From Phytophthora colocasiae (Eukaryota > Oomycota > Peronosporomycetes > Peronosporales > Peronosporaceae), in NCBI GenBank assembly GCA_018806915.1, contig JAGKQI010000080.1:186001-250000 (forward strand): DNA of 64,000 nucleotides, given 5' to 3'. A program made the translations under genes and the position numbers. The notes beneath the pieces are model-generated. The model had not been told where the DNA came from. It saw only the letters and a list, made by a program, of their open reading frames with translations, and did not search any database. Positions 30,998-41,378 of this stretch are shown in pieces; the stretch's first letter is position 1, and every line of letters begins with the position of its first letter.

Positions 30998-32519
30998 ATG
31001 TCTCAACCTATCGCCTGGCGTAGCATGTGTAACGAAATGAAAGAAAGTGACGCAGTTGTCCTCATTCAGTGCATGAAGTCGTTCAAAAGCCAAGCTAGAC
31101 CTTGCACGCTTTGTGCATCGCCGACTCCGCATCTAATGCGGTATAAGCTGCTCAATTGCCGCTGCAAGCAATGCAAAGATGCATCCCCCTACGCGAACTG
31201 CCCATGGAGGGGAAAGATGCATGCGTGCGAGATCCGAAGTGTCGTATTGATATTCGAGAGTGGTGAGCATTTGACACGTGCACTGCCACCCCAAGCTAAC
31301 AACCTTACCGGCCCCCAGAAAGTCTTTGCGAAAGAGATGGCTCGTGCGGGCATGCAGCCAGGTCGGATTCGTTCAGCAATGTCACAACACTTTGAACTAC
31401 GCCCTGATGAACTCCCGTCTCTGCCAAAAGTGCAAAACGTGTGCTACGTCCGACGCACAAAACTTGGTGGCAGCGATAAGACCGCGCATATCACTGATGT
31501 CGTTCGCTCACGAGCATATTCATTGGAGGCAAACAAGAGCACGTAGCGTTTACCTTCGGCTGGGATCTAGACAACGACGGAAACTAGGTGGTTGCTAATG
31601 GATCTGATGCTAAATCGTGGATTCGGTATTTGGTGGTGACAACAACTATACGCATTTGATGTGCTTCTACCACTTGATCGCGAAGATGGTTGAGAAAACA
31701 AGAGGGATGCCGAAGACATTAAGTGGTGAAGTACTCCGAGACGTTTACTACATGCATCGCGCTAGAAGCACGGGCGATTTCTATACTATTAGCTGAAATT
31801 TGCTGGCAGGCTAACCCGCTACTACGGACATTCCACACGTATTTCGCGCGTGTATGGTTTAATGAGCGCTTCTACCGGTGGCAATGCTTCAACACTGCTC
31901 CTGGATTTGCTACCACAAACAACCCCGTTGAGCAGTTTAACAAGGTGTTGAAGCGAGACTACACAGCCCATCGCCTACTAAAGGTTGGAGTGCTTCTCCA
32001 ACAACTTGCTGCATACTGCCGTCAATTATCTATTGAGATTCGCCCCTTCTGTAGCTCAGCAGTCCCTTCAAACAACTCCTGTAACGAGTGAGAGCTCTTT
32101 GCAGGCACCATCTGCTTTAGGAAAGTATCATCCCCCGCATCAGCATCCACTTCCTTCATCTAGACGCGGACACCGACATCGTCCACGTGCGGCCGACAAG
32201 ATCGTACAACGCCGTTACGAACACACTCCAAGAAGCAGTACAAGTATCAGCTCAGCTTGGAATTCGTACTGCCCGGATACAAAGCGAAGACCAACCGGAA
32301 GCGGGATGGCCAGATATGACTAACCAGACATCCCCGTGCGCGTTTCACTTCAAGTATGGGGCTTGTGTGCACCGATTCTTCGCTCTTCAATGCCGAAACA
32401 GTATTGATGTCAACGGTGACGACGTGCTAGTTAACCGTCGGGAAACGAAGCGAAAGCGGCTGTGGTTAGTGCTGCTCCTGCTACTGTTGGGCGTCCACCA
32501 CGCCCTGGACATTGTTTAG
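30998..32519 (+). pseudogene. Mutator-like (MULE) transposase remnant
   Basis: Three plus-strand frames carry consecutive pieces of a MULE transposase: a CxxC-type DNA-binding region with an AQ/PQKVFAKEMARAGMQPGRIR-like segment (to about 31546), an HLMCFYHLIAKMVEKTRGMP-like core segment (about 31655-31715), and WFNERFYRWQCF followed by TTNNPVEQFNKVLKRDY (31840-31960). A degenerate SWIM-like Cys/His segment follows (32336-32385). The middle of the protein is missing and the phase changes several times. Terminal repeats were not found. Confidence 0.75.
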
Positions 32520-32595
32520 CGCGCGAATAAACGCTTAGTTGTTCCGCCACGCAATACAATGTTCAAAACTGTTTCAGCACTACAATTTAGTACGC

Positions 32596-32820
32596 CATGC
32601 AGATCGATGATTAAACCATGCAGATCGATGATTAAACCATGCGGATCGATGATAAAACCATGCGGATCGATGATGAAGCCATGCAGATCGATGATAAAAC
32701 CATGCAGATCGATGATTATATCATGTGGATCGATGATTAAACCATGTGGATCGATGATAAAACCATGCGGATCGATGATGAAGCCATGCAGATCGATGAT
32801 AAAACCATGCGGATCGATGA
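32596..32820 (+). repeat. 21-bp minisatellite, ten full units
   Basis: Tandem 21-bp units of the form CATGCRGATCGATGATnAAAC; ten complete units plus a partial eleventh ending in GATCGATGA. Unit variants form a pattern: units 3-5 and 8-10 show nearly the same order of variants, suggesting a higher-order duplication of five units. Because 21 is divisible by three it gives an open frame of about 88 codons (CRSMIKP repeats). I regard that as incidental. Confidence 0.92.
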
Positions 32821-32991
32821 AGTAAGCGCTACAACCGTTTTAACCAATCCAAGATTGTATTTGCAGGTTTGGGGTCGACGTGTGGCATGCCTAATGCAAA
32901 CTGGATTGTAGATCGTCGATCCGAATCGTTATAAGGTTTAAATAATAAAACCTAGCTGTGACCAAAATGCATGTCCAAGTACCTGATTATG

Positions 32992-33430
32992 TACTACCGT
33001 CTTCCCCCGCACACTGCGACTATGCGCTATGTCCAAAATCGGGAATTGTCGAATTCACACACAAATGTTCGAATAGAGCACATAGCAGAATAGAACGCCT
33101 ACTTCCTTGTTAGCAATAGTGCGTGCTTTGAAATTAGCCCTTAAACCACAGACGGAAGGGATTGTTGGCCAACAGAGCTCGACATCAATCTCTCTTTGTT
33201 TGCACAGACCGCATTTCAAGCGCCATGGGCAAAAGCAAACGTCGAAACTACACTATCATAGGAGGGTCGGGCCTACACCACCACAGCAAAGTGAACCCTG
33301 AATCTCGCCCGACAAACATTGCACTTTTGTTCGTTGTATAACGCCTAGGCGTTTAAACCGAATATTTGCTTAACATAGTAATCTCTTCATTATAGCGCCT
33401 AGTCGCAGTGTGCGGGGGAAGACGGTAGTA
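32992..33430. mobile_element. Short non-autonomous DNA element with 31-bp terminal inverted repeats
   Basis: 32992-33022 and 33400-33430 are perfect reverse complements (31 bp, beginning TACTACCGTCTTCCCCCGC), and similarity continues about nine bases further inward. If the outer TA is the target duplication, as in Tc1/mariner elements, the element itself is 435 bp (32994-33428). There is no coding capacity. Family assignment to mariner rests on the TA alone. Confidence 0.8.
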
Positions 33431-34182
33431 GTTTGGTTCATCGCATGTCCCATGTGCATGTGCTTTTCACGCCTCTGTGGTGGTTTTCACAGATTTTTGT
33501 GTGTTTTTAATATTTTCTCCCATTTTGCATCGATGGATGTCTTATGCTCGAAGTCTATCCCGACGGCTCCATCCGTGTGTCTCCAAAACAAATTGGGTTT
33601 TATCGAAGAAAAGGGGTTAAAATTCAAGACGATCTGAATAAATCAAGGGTTATGAAAACATTTAGGTCGTTTCACCCGTATTGGACGATAAAACCCAGTC
33701 TAATTAGAAAGAGCCAGGTTGCCCAGATGTGTCCTACATAGCCCCAGATAATGAAGCAGAGCATTTCTGCGACTACCCTCGAGGGCCTCGACAATTGTCT
33801 CGGAATCAGATACTCAAAGTCCTTATGTCCTGCTCTACTCTTTGTCTGCGTACGAAGATCATTGGTGGTTCTCATAGAGACTCTCAAGTACGAGAAGATC
33901 AGCTTGGATGTAACAGCTCCTGAGCCGCTTCCTCTTTTTACACTTGCTGTCGAGAAATGCGTCGTGATGCTGTACGTGAGGTAGCCAAAAGGTATCACAG
34001 TTGCGAACTTCACTGCAGAGATATGGAGTTTACTGACGAGTTGCTAAGCTGAGTGGCGATCGAAAGTATCGCCTGTTTGCGTTGCAGCACAAATGATGAA
34101 ATTCATGCTAACATAGCTCGCTGTCTTACACAGGTGATTACCATTCTGTAGGCTCCTGATCAACTCTACAACTATCCTTTGC
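33431..34182. other. Gene-free stretch
   Basis: Between the MITE and the first dioxygenase. Short frames only; no recognised element. Confidence 0.5.
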
Positions 34183-35373
34183 TCAAGCCTTAACGTTACA
34201 AGCTGAACTACCAGCAGCCTGTTGAGCAGACCCAGCAAAGTTGCCAACAGACCCGGCAAAGCTACCACTTCCACCAAATCCGCCCATGGATCCACCGAAG
34301 TTACCGCTGCCGCCAGCACCGCCACCAATGACTGAGTTGGTTGAGACTACCCCACCGTCAGCTGTGAGCGTGGCAGCCTCCTGCACCTCCTGAGCAGCGG
34401 TCATGTCCACCGCCAGAGAGATCCACACGAACAGACCGTCCGCCACGGAGTCACCCAGTAGAGCGTACTCCATGATGGGGTCGTATCCGTTCTCGGCCGC
34501 AGCAATCAGCCACTGGTCGTCCTCGTTGAGCGTGATCTCCTGGGTGTTGGTCACGTACGTGTCTTGTTCGTTCACGGAGGTGATGAGGTCCTGGTCGAAG
34601 AAAAACTGACCGACATGAGCCGCAGATCCACCCGAATATGTCCCATTGGACAGCACAGTGCCGTTGTAATTTCCGATGAAGTGGAGGTGCGTAGCGCGTT
34701 CGACGTAGTGACCCGGGAAGATGGAGATCATCTGAGCGACCCCGTCATCGTCTGTGGGCGTGACTCCACGCAGGAAGGTTTTGTCGAGATTGGTCGTGTC
34801 ACTGCTGTCTCCGTTTCCGTCGGCGACAACACCCGAGTAGACACCTGTGGCGTTGGCGTGCCAGAAGTCCACGTACATGTCCGTGACGGGTTCGCAGGAG
34901 CTGACATCGATCACCTGGACGTCAATGTACATGTCGACACCGGGTTGATCCTCCCGCATGTCAGTTCGGATGTACTCACCGAGGACGTAGTAAGGTCCAT
35001 AGGTAACCTCTGGTTCCAGCACACAAGCCACCTCGTCACCGAAGAGCACGCTGGACGATGTGTCGGCGGTAATTCCGGTGAGATTCGACTTGTGGTTCGT
35101 GGCCACCGCAGTGGTGACATCGAGTCGGCGTTGGCGACGTTCACGGCGCAGATTTTCAACTGTCTGAGCACGACGAGCTATGGCACGCTCCTGCAGCTGG
35201 CGCATGGGCCCCGTGTTGGCACATTCTCCGAGGGCGTGTTTGGCGTTGGCGACGAAGAGCTTGCGTTGATCGGCGGAGAAGGCAGGTCGCGTGACCATTT
35301 GGTGAGCCGAGACGGAGTCGGTGGTGGTGACTGCAGCGATGACGGCAGCGAAGATGAAAAATGTCTTGACCAT
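34183..35373 (-). CDS. Secreted intradiol dioxygenase, copy 1
   Basis: A 396-residue protein with a signal peptide at residues 1-23 (ending TDSVSAHQ). It has the intradiol dioxygenase beta-sandwich core at about 110-335 and a Gly/Ser-rich tail of about 45 residues. Candidate non-haem Fe(III) ligands are Tyr near 128-129 (YGPYYV), Tyr 223 (GHY), and His 229 and His 231 (THLHF), the two-Tyr two-His set of protocatechuate/catechol dioxygenases. The family opens catechol-type rings with O2; an extracellular role on host phenolics is inference. The last six residues (SACNVKA end) differ from copy 2. It lies head to head with copy 2. Confidence 0.9.
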   Translation of the reverse strand: MVKTFFIFAAVIAAVTTTDSVSAHQMVTRPAFSADQRKLFVANAKHALGECANTGPMRQLQERAIARRAQTVENLRRERRQRRLDVTTAVATNHKSNLTGITADTSSSVLFGDEVACVLEPEVTYGPYYVLGEYIRTDMREDQPGVDMYIDVQVIDVSSCEPVTDMYVDFWHANATGVYSGVVADGNGDSSDTTNLDKTFLRGVTPTDDDGVAQMISIFPGHYVERATHLHFIGNYNGTVLSNGTYSGGSAAHVGQFFFDQDLITSVNEQDTYVTNTQEITLNEDDQWLIAAAENGYDPIMEYALLGDSVADGLFVWISLAVDMTAAQEVQEAATLTADGGVVSTNSVIGGGAGGSGNFGGSMGGFGGSGSFAGSVGNFAGSAQQAAGSSACNVKA

Positions 35374-35452
35374 GGTGTGTTGAAGCGAGGTCTAGGTAGA
35401 GGGTCTTGGTTGAAGTTGTTGGTTGTTGTGGCCGAAGGAAATTGTGAAGTGG
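34206..35452 (-). repeat. Left arm of a 1,247-bp inverted duplication
   Basis: Matches 36602-37848 in inverted orientation with only a few substitutions seen. The arms are exactly equal in length and separated by 1,149 bp. The outer edge falls six codons before the stop, and the inner edge falls at the initiator. Confidence 0.92.
35439..35452 (-). promoter_or_regulatory. Oomycete Inr/FPR start site of dioxygenase copy 1
   Basis: CCACTTCACAATTT on the minus strand fits YCAYTYYNCAWTTT at all 14 positions, 66-79 bp before the ATG. Confidence 0.7.
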
Positions 35453-36601
35453 CTTTAGCTCAAGATAACTCCCTAGTGTCGATAGAGGCTGTGAGTAGAA
35501 CTCTAAAGATCTCGGTACCTTATATCATGTCCTTGATAATGTACTGCTTGATGCATACCTGGAAATTCGACCCAGTAGTTATATGTATGGAACTTCTTAG
35601 CAGGACACGATCTCCACGAACTGAGATGTGTTAGAGCTGCACCAGGACCACCGGATTCTCAGATTATCGATCTTGCACGAGCCTTCAACAAATAGCGGAT
35701 TTCGCAGAGATTATTTGTCACGTTGCGTTAGACATAGAGAGAGCTTGTTCGGACACGTTTTCTGTTGTCGATGAGGTGGGGTGCTCGCAACAAGTTTAAT
35801 GCTGTAGTTGCACTGAATTGTTCAGAGTCCCAAGTTTTGTTTTAATCAAACAACGTATTAGGATAGTAAGTACCATTGCTGGAGTCTTGCAATGATTGTA
35901 AGTTACAATCGATGTGCTCGTCAAAAATTCTTGGATTCCCTGGTTGCTGTCTGTTGGCGATCACGCAATGATCTGCAAGATCAGCGAAGTTATTCCTTCT
36001 TGGGATTCGCAGTACTGTTGTCTATGTTCTTTTAAGAACACTGCATTCTAAGGCTACTTGAGCGCCTAACATCAATTCTTGTTTTTCGTTTTGTTATCCC
36101 CCATACACGAAGAAAAGTATGCCTACCTCCTTCTAAGCTATGGAGTTCACGACAAGTGAGTACAAAGATAACTGGTTCGAAGTAGCAGATTAATGCCTAC
36201 ACGTATGACGCTAGCACATGCGGTTGAAGTTTGGCGTCACCAGGTTCTGGACATTGTTTGAGTCTCACACTCCACGTCCCTGATCTGTCAAGGGCAAACA
36301 GTCTGACGCTTGCTCAAACCTTGCTAGCGCCACGTAATTCCGGCGGTGGTGCCGGGGATATCTTCGCAGACTATACACGACCAGTAGTATTGAAGTTGCA
36401 CTCGTGGTTTAACAGATCCAAAGTTCATTCATGACGTTTGTCCAGAAACTAAATCCTTCACTATCATTTGGCGAGCTATTATGAATACTGCACAGATCAG
36501 CATGATATTAAGACCTGGCTCACGTAAAGGATCCAGCCGTACACGTTGTCATGCACAACCACACATTCGAAGCGTTTACAAACAAGTCCCAAACAAACTT
36601 C
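35453..36601. other. Spacer between the two dioxygenase arms
   Basis: Unique sequence with no gene. A short piece at about 36228-36260 resembles the end of the MULE remnant near 32488-32520 (both contain CTGGACATTGTTT). Confidence 0.55.
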
Positions 36602-36615
36602 CCACTTTACAATTT
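36602..36615 (+). promoter_or_regulatory. Oomycete Inr/FPR start site of dioxygenase copy 2
   Basis: CCACTTTACAATTT fits YCAYTYYNCAWTTT at all 14 positions, 66-79 bp before the ATG at 36681. Confidence 0.7.
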
Positions 36616-37848
36616 CCTTCGGCCACAACAACCAACAACTTCAACCAAGACCCTCTACCTAGACCTCGCTTCAACACACCATGGTCAAGACATTTTTCAT
36701 CTTCGCTGCCGTCATCGCTGCAGTCACCACCACCGACTCCGTCTCGGCTCACCAAATGGTCACGCGACCTGCCTTCTCCGCCGATCAACGCAAGCTCTTC
36801 GTCGCCAACGCCAAACACGCCCTCGGAGAATGTGCCAACACGGGGCCCATGCGCCAGCTGCAGGAGCGTGCCATAGCTCGTCGTGCTCAGACAGTTGAAA
36901 ATCTGCGCCGTGAACGTCGCCAACGCCGACTCGATGTCACCACTGCGGTGGCCACGAACCACAAGTCGAATCTCACCGGAATTACCGCCGACACATCGTC
37001 CAGCGTGCTCTTCGGTGACGAGGTGGCTTGTGTGCTGGAACCAGAGGTTACCTATGGACCTTACTACGTCCTCGGTGAGTACATCCGAACTGACATGCGG
37101 GAGGATCAACCCGGTGTCGACATGTACATTGACGTCCAGGTGATCGATGTCAGCTCCTGCGAACCCGTCACGGACATGTACGTGGACTTCTGGCACGCCA
37201 ACGCCACAGGTGTCTACTCGGGTGTTGTCGCCGACGGAAACGGAGACAGCAGTGACACGACCAATCTCGACAAAACCTTCCTGCGTGGAGTCACGCCCAC
37301 AGACGATGACGGGGTCGCTCAGATGATCTCCATCTTCCCGGGTCACTACGTCGAACGCGCTACGCACCTCCACTTCATCGGAAATTACAACGGCACTGTG
37401 CTGTCCAATGGGACATATTCGGGTGGATCTGCGGCTCATGTCGGTCAGTTTTTCTTCGACCAGGACCTCATCACCTCCGTGAACGAACAAGACACGTACG
37501 TGACCAACACCCAGGAGATCACGCTCAACGAGGACGACCAGTGGCTGATTGCTGCGGCCGAGAACGGATACGACCCCATCATGGAGTACGCTCTACTGGG
37601 TGACTCCGTGGCGGACGGTCTGTTCGTGTGGATCTCTCTGGCGGTGGACATGACCGCTGCTCAGGAGGTGCAGGAGGCTGCCACGCTCACAGCCGACGGT
37701 GGGGTAGTCTCAACCAACTCAGTCATTGGTGGCGGTGCTGGCGGTAGCGGTAACTTCGGTGGATCCATGGGCGGATTTGGTGGCAGTGGTGGCTTTGCCG
37801 GGTCTGTTGGCAACTTTGCTGGGTCTGCTCAGCAGGCTGCTGGTAGTT
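36602..37848 (+). repeat. Right arm of a 1,247-bp inverted duplication
   Basis: Inverted partner of 34206-35452. Confidence 0.92.
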
Positions 37849-37859
37849 TTCCTCAGTAA
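36681..37859 (+). CDS. Secreted intradiol dioxygenase, copy 2
   Basis: A 392-residue protein, nearly identical to copy 1 across the signal peptide, the catalytic domain with the same Tyr/Tyr/His/His set and the Gly/Ser-rich tail. I see one residue difference before the end (GSGGF against GSGSF) and a different final few residues (AGSFPQ). The two genes are transcribed away from each other from identical start-site sequences. Near identity implies a recent duplication or ongoing gene conversion, and both copies look functional. Confidence 0.9.
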   Translation: MVKTFFIFAAVIAAVTTTDSVSAHQMVTRPAFSADQRKLFVANAKHALGECANTGPMRQLQERAIARRAQTVENLRRERRQRRLDVTTAVATNHKSNLTGITADTSSSVLFGDEVACVLEPEVTYGPYYVLGEYIRTDMREDQPGVDMYIDVQVIDVSSCEPVTDMYVDFWHANATGVYSGVVADGNGDSSDTTNLDKTFLRGVTPTDDDGVAQMISIFPGHYVERATHLHFIGNYNGTVLSNGTYSGGSAAHVGQFFFDQDLITSVNEQDTYVTNTQEITLNEDDQWLIAAAENGYDPIMEYALLGDSVADGLFVWISLAVDMTAAQEVQEAATLTADGGVVSTNSVIGGGAGGSGNFGGSMGGFGGSGGFAGSVGNFAGSAQQAAGSFPQ

Positions 37860-38116
37860 CTCGATAACTTGAGTAAAGTGCTAATGTGCGCAACGCTTCT
37901 AGACACACGTAGTTCAAGGGGCCAGATAGATGTACTGCAATTGTTTAAGACAATGGACGATGTTAGCAAATGGAATTCATATTTGATCTTGCTACAGCGC
38001 AAACTGACGGATCATCCGCACAACCCCAAGAAGACTTACCTGCTAATGTTTTTGTGCTAAACCATGGTCATGAAGAGGAATGTGTCCTCCCGACAAACAA
38101 TTTTGCTAGCAACTTG

Positions 38117-39199
38117 TTAGCAAACTCCATGCGGAAGTTTCTCGTCCAGAATACCAGCAGTGAGGTTCGCAACGGCGATATCTGCCATCGCTTGTCTCGT
38201 ATTGACTGTGGCTGAGCCAATATGAGGCATCACAACGCAGTTTTCAAGCGAAAATAGCGGGTGCGTAGGAGGAAGTGGCTCAGGAGTTGTCACGTCCAGA
38301 CCAGCAGCAGCAATCTGCTTAGTCTTGAGAGCTTCCACAAGCGCATCTTGATCCACCAGCTCTCCTCTTCCAGTGTTGATTAACACTGCGCTGGGTTTCA
38401 TGAGTTCGAATTCCTTAGCACCAATACTGTTGCGTGTCGCCTCGGTCAGTGGCTGGTGGAGACTAACGATATCACTTTCACGCAGTAAAGTCTCCATATC
38501 CACATACTGGACAGAACCTGCTTCTCCGCCTAGAGTCTTTGTGTTCTCAGGTTTCTCACGAGGCCCCGTGTACAAGATCTTGCAGTTAAACCCATTCTTC
38601 AGCATACGTGCGTAGGTCGTCCCAATACGCCCAAGACCGACCACACCAACCGTGCTGCCAGTAACATCGGATCCACAGTACTGGAATGGCTGCCAGACCC
38701 CCCACTCGCCGTTCTTACCGCTCCCAGCGCACTCGAGTAAACGTCGTTTGGCTGCGAAAGTCAATGCCACTGCTGTCTCCGCAGTCGAGACATCCAGAAC
38801 TCCAGGAGTGTACCCTACCTTCACATTGCGAGCCTTACAGGCCTCGACGTCGATGTGGTTGTAGCCAACAGACATGGTCGACACCACTCGGAGCGAGGGA
38901 CCAGCAGCATCCAGAACTTCAGCGTCCACCTTGTCCGTTAGTAAACAGAATAGTCCAGTACAGCCCTTAACTCGTTTAAGCAGCTCCTCGCGCGAGATGC
39001 AGCGCTCCTCCGAGGCAAAAGACTCCAATGAGACGGAAGTATCAGCGCCAGCTTTACGAAATCGTTGACGGAATTGTTCTAAACGAAGAAGAAATTAAAC
39101 TACTGCGTGGATAATAGTAAACTACCAGATCAACTACCTACCGATAGCATACGGCACATTCCGAGAGAAGAAGACCTTGCGTGGCGTAATGGAGCTCAT
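38117..39199 (-). CDS. D-isomer-specific 2-hydroxyacid dehydrogenase (glyoxylate/hydroxypyruvate reductase type), copy 1
   Basis: Two exons: 39142-39199 (ATG at 39199) and 38117-39078, joined across a 63-bp GT-AG intron (39079-39141), giving 339 residues. The short first exon supplies the first strand (RKVFFSRNVPYAI). The NAD(P)-binding Rossmann motif VGLGRIG is near residue 167. INTGRGELVDQDAL carries the family's catalytic-Arg region, and LFSLENCVVMPHIGSA carries the catalytic His. The family reduces glyoxylate or hydroxypyruvate. Substrate and compartment are not shown by the sequence; the C-terminus (HGVC) is not a classical peroxisomal signal. Confidence 0.9.
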
Positions 39200-39351
39200 G
39201 ACGATGGAGGGGGTCGGCTCAACGTGCGGCTCTGGCTCTGGATAATGAGGATGCTCAATTGGATTGGATGAAAAGTGTGATTGTAAGGATATCTTGATCG
39301 TTCAACCTCATTTGCTCATTTGATTGACACTACTGAAGACACTCGCTTTCA

Positions 39352-40426
39352 ATGAGCCCTCCGATTGCCCCTCGAAAGATTTTCTTTACGCGGAACTGGC
39401 CGTATGCAATTGGTGAGCATCCATCGAAGTTTGTGTGTTTTTCATCGACTTATCTAATACGTCTTGCCGTTAGATTTACTTCGCCAGCGAATCGTAAGTT
39501 CGACTGCAATTGAAATCGACGCATTCGCTTCCGAGAATACGTGCATCTCGCGTGAGGAGCTGCTCCAACGTGTAAAAGGGTGCTCGGGCATTTTCTGCCT
39601 GTACACAGACACGATTGATAAGGAGGTGCTGGACGCCGCAGGGCCTTCACTTCGCGTGGTGTCCACTACGTCTGTTGGCTTTAACCACATTGACGTGGAG
39701 ACCTGTAAGGCGCGAAACATTCGCGTGGGACACACTCCAGGAGTGCTGGATGTGGCTGTAGCTGAGACAGCAGTGGCTCTTACTTTTGCCACCAAGCGGA
39801 GGGTGCTCGAATGTGCTGCTAGCGCTAAGAACGGCGAGTGGGGAGTCTGGCAGCCGTTCCAGTACTGTGGATCGGATGTGACTGATAGTACAGTAGGTGT
39901 AGTTGGCCTCGGACGAATTGGTGCGACGTACGCGCGGATGCTGAAGAATGGGTTTAACTGCAAGATCTTGTACACGGGACCCCGCGAGAAGCCTGAGATC
40001 GCGAAATCCCTAGGTGGCGATCCCAATTCCGTCAAGTATGTGGATATGGAGACTTTGCTGCGTGAAAGTGACGTTATTAGTCTCCACCAACCATTGAACG
40101 AGGCGAGTCGCGGCTGCATCGGCGCTAAGGAACTCGAGATCATGAAACCCAGCGCAGTGTTAATCAACACGGGAAGAGGTGAGCTGGTGGATCAAGATGC
40201 GCTCGTGAAAGCTCTCAAGAGCAAGAAGATAGCTGCTGCAGGCCTGGATGCGACAACCCCGGAACCGCTTCCGCCGTCGCACCCGTTGTTCTCTCTTGAG
40301 AACTGCATCATCCTACCTCACGTCGGATCCGCCTCAACTAAAACGCGTCAAGTAATGGCCAAGATCGCTGTGGAAAACGTTCTTGCTGGTGTGACGGGCG
40401 AGGAGCCCCTACATGCAGTGTGCTAA
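39352..40426 (+). CDS. D-isomer-specific 2-hydroxyacid dehydrogenase, copy 2
   Basis: Two exons: 39352-39412 and 39474-40426, with a 61-bp GT-AG intron (39413-39473) at the same position and phase as in copy 1, giving 337 residues. It has the same VGLGRIG nucleotide-binding motif, INTGRGELVDQDAL and LPHVGSA. It is divergently arranged with copy 1 with only 152 bp between the start codons, so the two share a promoter region. CTCATTTGCTCATTTGATT at about 39308-39326 may hold an initiator. Confidence 0.9.
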
Positions 40427-40596
40427 ATGGAATGACTCGGCACTGAGTTATACTCGTTGCAGGAAACAAAATGCACGCCCATCAAATGAAAAATTGTTGA
40501 CGCAGCCATTTTCGAACGAAGCTCGTCTGCCAAACCGTGTCAGAGTGACCAACTTCTTATTAATCTTGTACAAATTGTCCATTGTTAACTCAACTT

Positions 40597-41037
40597 CTAT
40601 TGATTAGCATCTTCTCCACCACGAGAGTCTCGAGTATGGACGATATCCTGGAAAACCTTGACCACTTCATCAAAGCCGAATCGCGGTTCGTCACCATTCA
40701 TGAGATCTTGAAGCCATTGCTGCTCGATCACCGGAAGGAGTTTTTCTAGTCGTTCCGCAGTGCATTGCGGGTCGTGCCTTCTCCCTAGCTGTTGCTCTTG
40801 GCTCAACTCCCGCAGTTTAGCGCTGCGGATCAGCGTCTGCACTTTGACTCGAACGACCTGGATCAACAGGTCCTTGTCCACTCGGATGGGAGGAATCGGG
40901 ACGTCCCCCACGCGTGGACGTTCCTCAGTTTCAATGTTGAGTCGACCGCTGTCGCTCCTCCGGCGCTTCCTGCCAGCTCGAGCTGCGTGGTCGAGCTCGA
41001 CTTTGACGACTTCTTCGGGCAGGTCCGTCAAGGTCAT
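40597..41037 (-). CDS. Hypothetical protein, 146 residues, possibly nuclear
   Basis: An intact single-exon frame from an ATG at 41037. It is rich in charged residues with a basic cluster GRKRRRSD near residues 22-29 that could be a nuclear signal, then a mostly helical region (about 55-135) with repeated Leu. An Inr-like TCATTCT lies about 50 bp upstream on the same strand (41088-41094). I recognise no domain. The opposite strand also has open frames, so coding rests on the initiator, composition and intact length only. Confidence 0.5.
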   Translation of the reverse strand: MTLTDLPEEVVKVELDHAARAGRKRRRSDSGRLNIETEERPRVGDVPIPPIRVDKDLLIQVVRVKVQTLIRSAKLRELSQEQQLGRRHDPQCTAERLEKLLPVIEQQWLQDLMNGDEPRFGFDEVVKVFQDIVHTRDSRGGEDANQ

Positions 41038-41378
41038 TCAGAACCACTTGCAGACGAAAAATACGCGGTGCATGCCAGCTGGACAGCAGAATGACGACTG
41101 AACTGACTTGTACTGGCACAGTGACAGACGAAGTTCACTTCGTCGACTTGACATGCAAAGAGATCGTCGTCATCGATGGGGAGTGGTTAGAGTACCGATA
41201 ATACCGGTACAAATTAAATCGTACATAATGGAAGATAGATACATTCTTGTACGCCACCTAAAACGGACATAGTAGGGGAGCGGATACATTGCAACTACAG
41301 CGGCTATAGACACTAGAGCCTGTGCGCATTGCTTTGCTTGATTGACCCCAGACCTTCCTTCCCCTTGCAGTCGAAGCG
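41038..41378. other. Intergenic stretch
   Basis: Probable divergent promoter region between the hypothetical gene and the first TLC gene. Nothing else seen. Confidence 0.45.

Noticed and set aside
32596..32820. CRISPR-like array
   Set aside because: Units are contiguous 21-mers without spacers, in a eukaryotic setting; a minisatellite.
32559..32825. 88-codon CRSMIKP-repeat protein
   Set aside because: Frame is open only because the 21-bp unit is a multiple of three; no other coding evidence.
33672..34013. 113-codon minus-strand gene
   Set aside because: Chance frame; no domain, no paralogue, no start-site signal.
34564..35634. 356-codon plus-strand frame antisense to dioxygenase copy 1, and its twin at 36576-37490
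   Set aside because: Both are mirror frames of GC-rich third-position coding sequence and have no recognisable domain; the dioxygenase strand explains the sequence.
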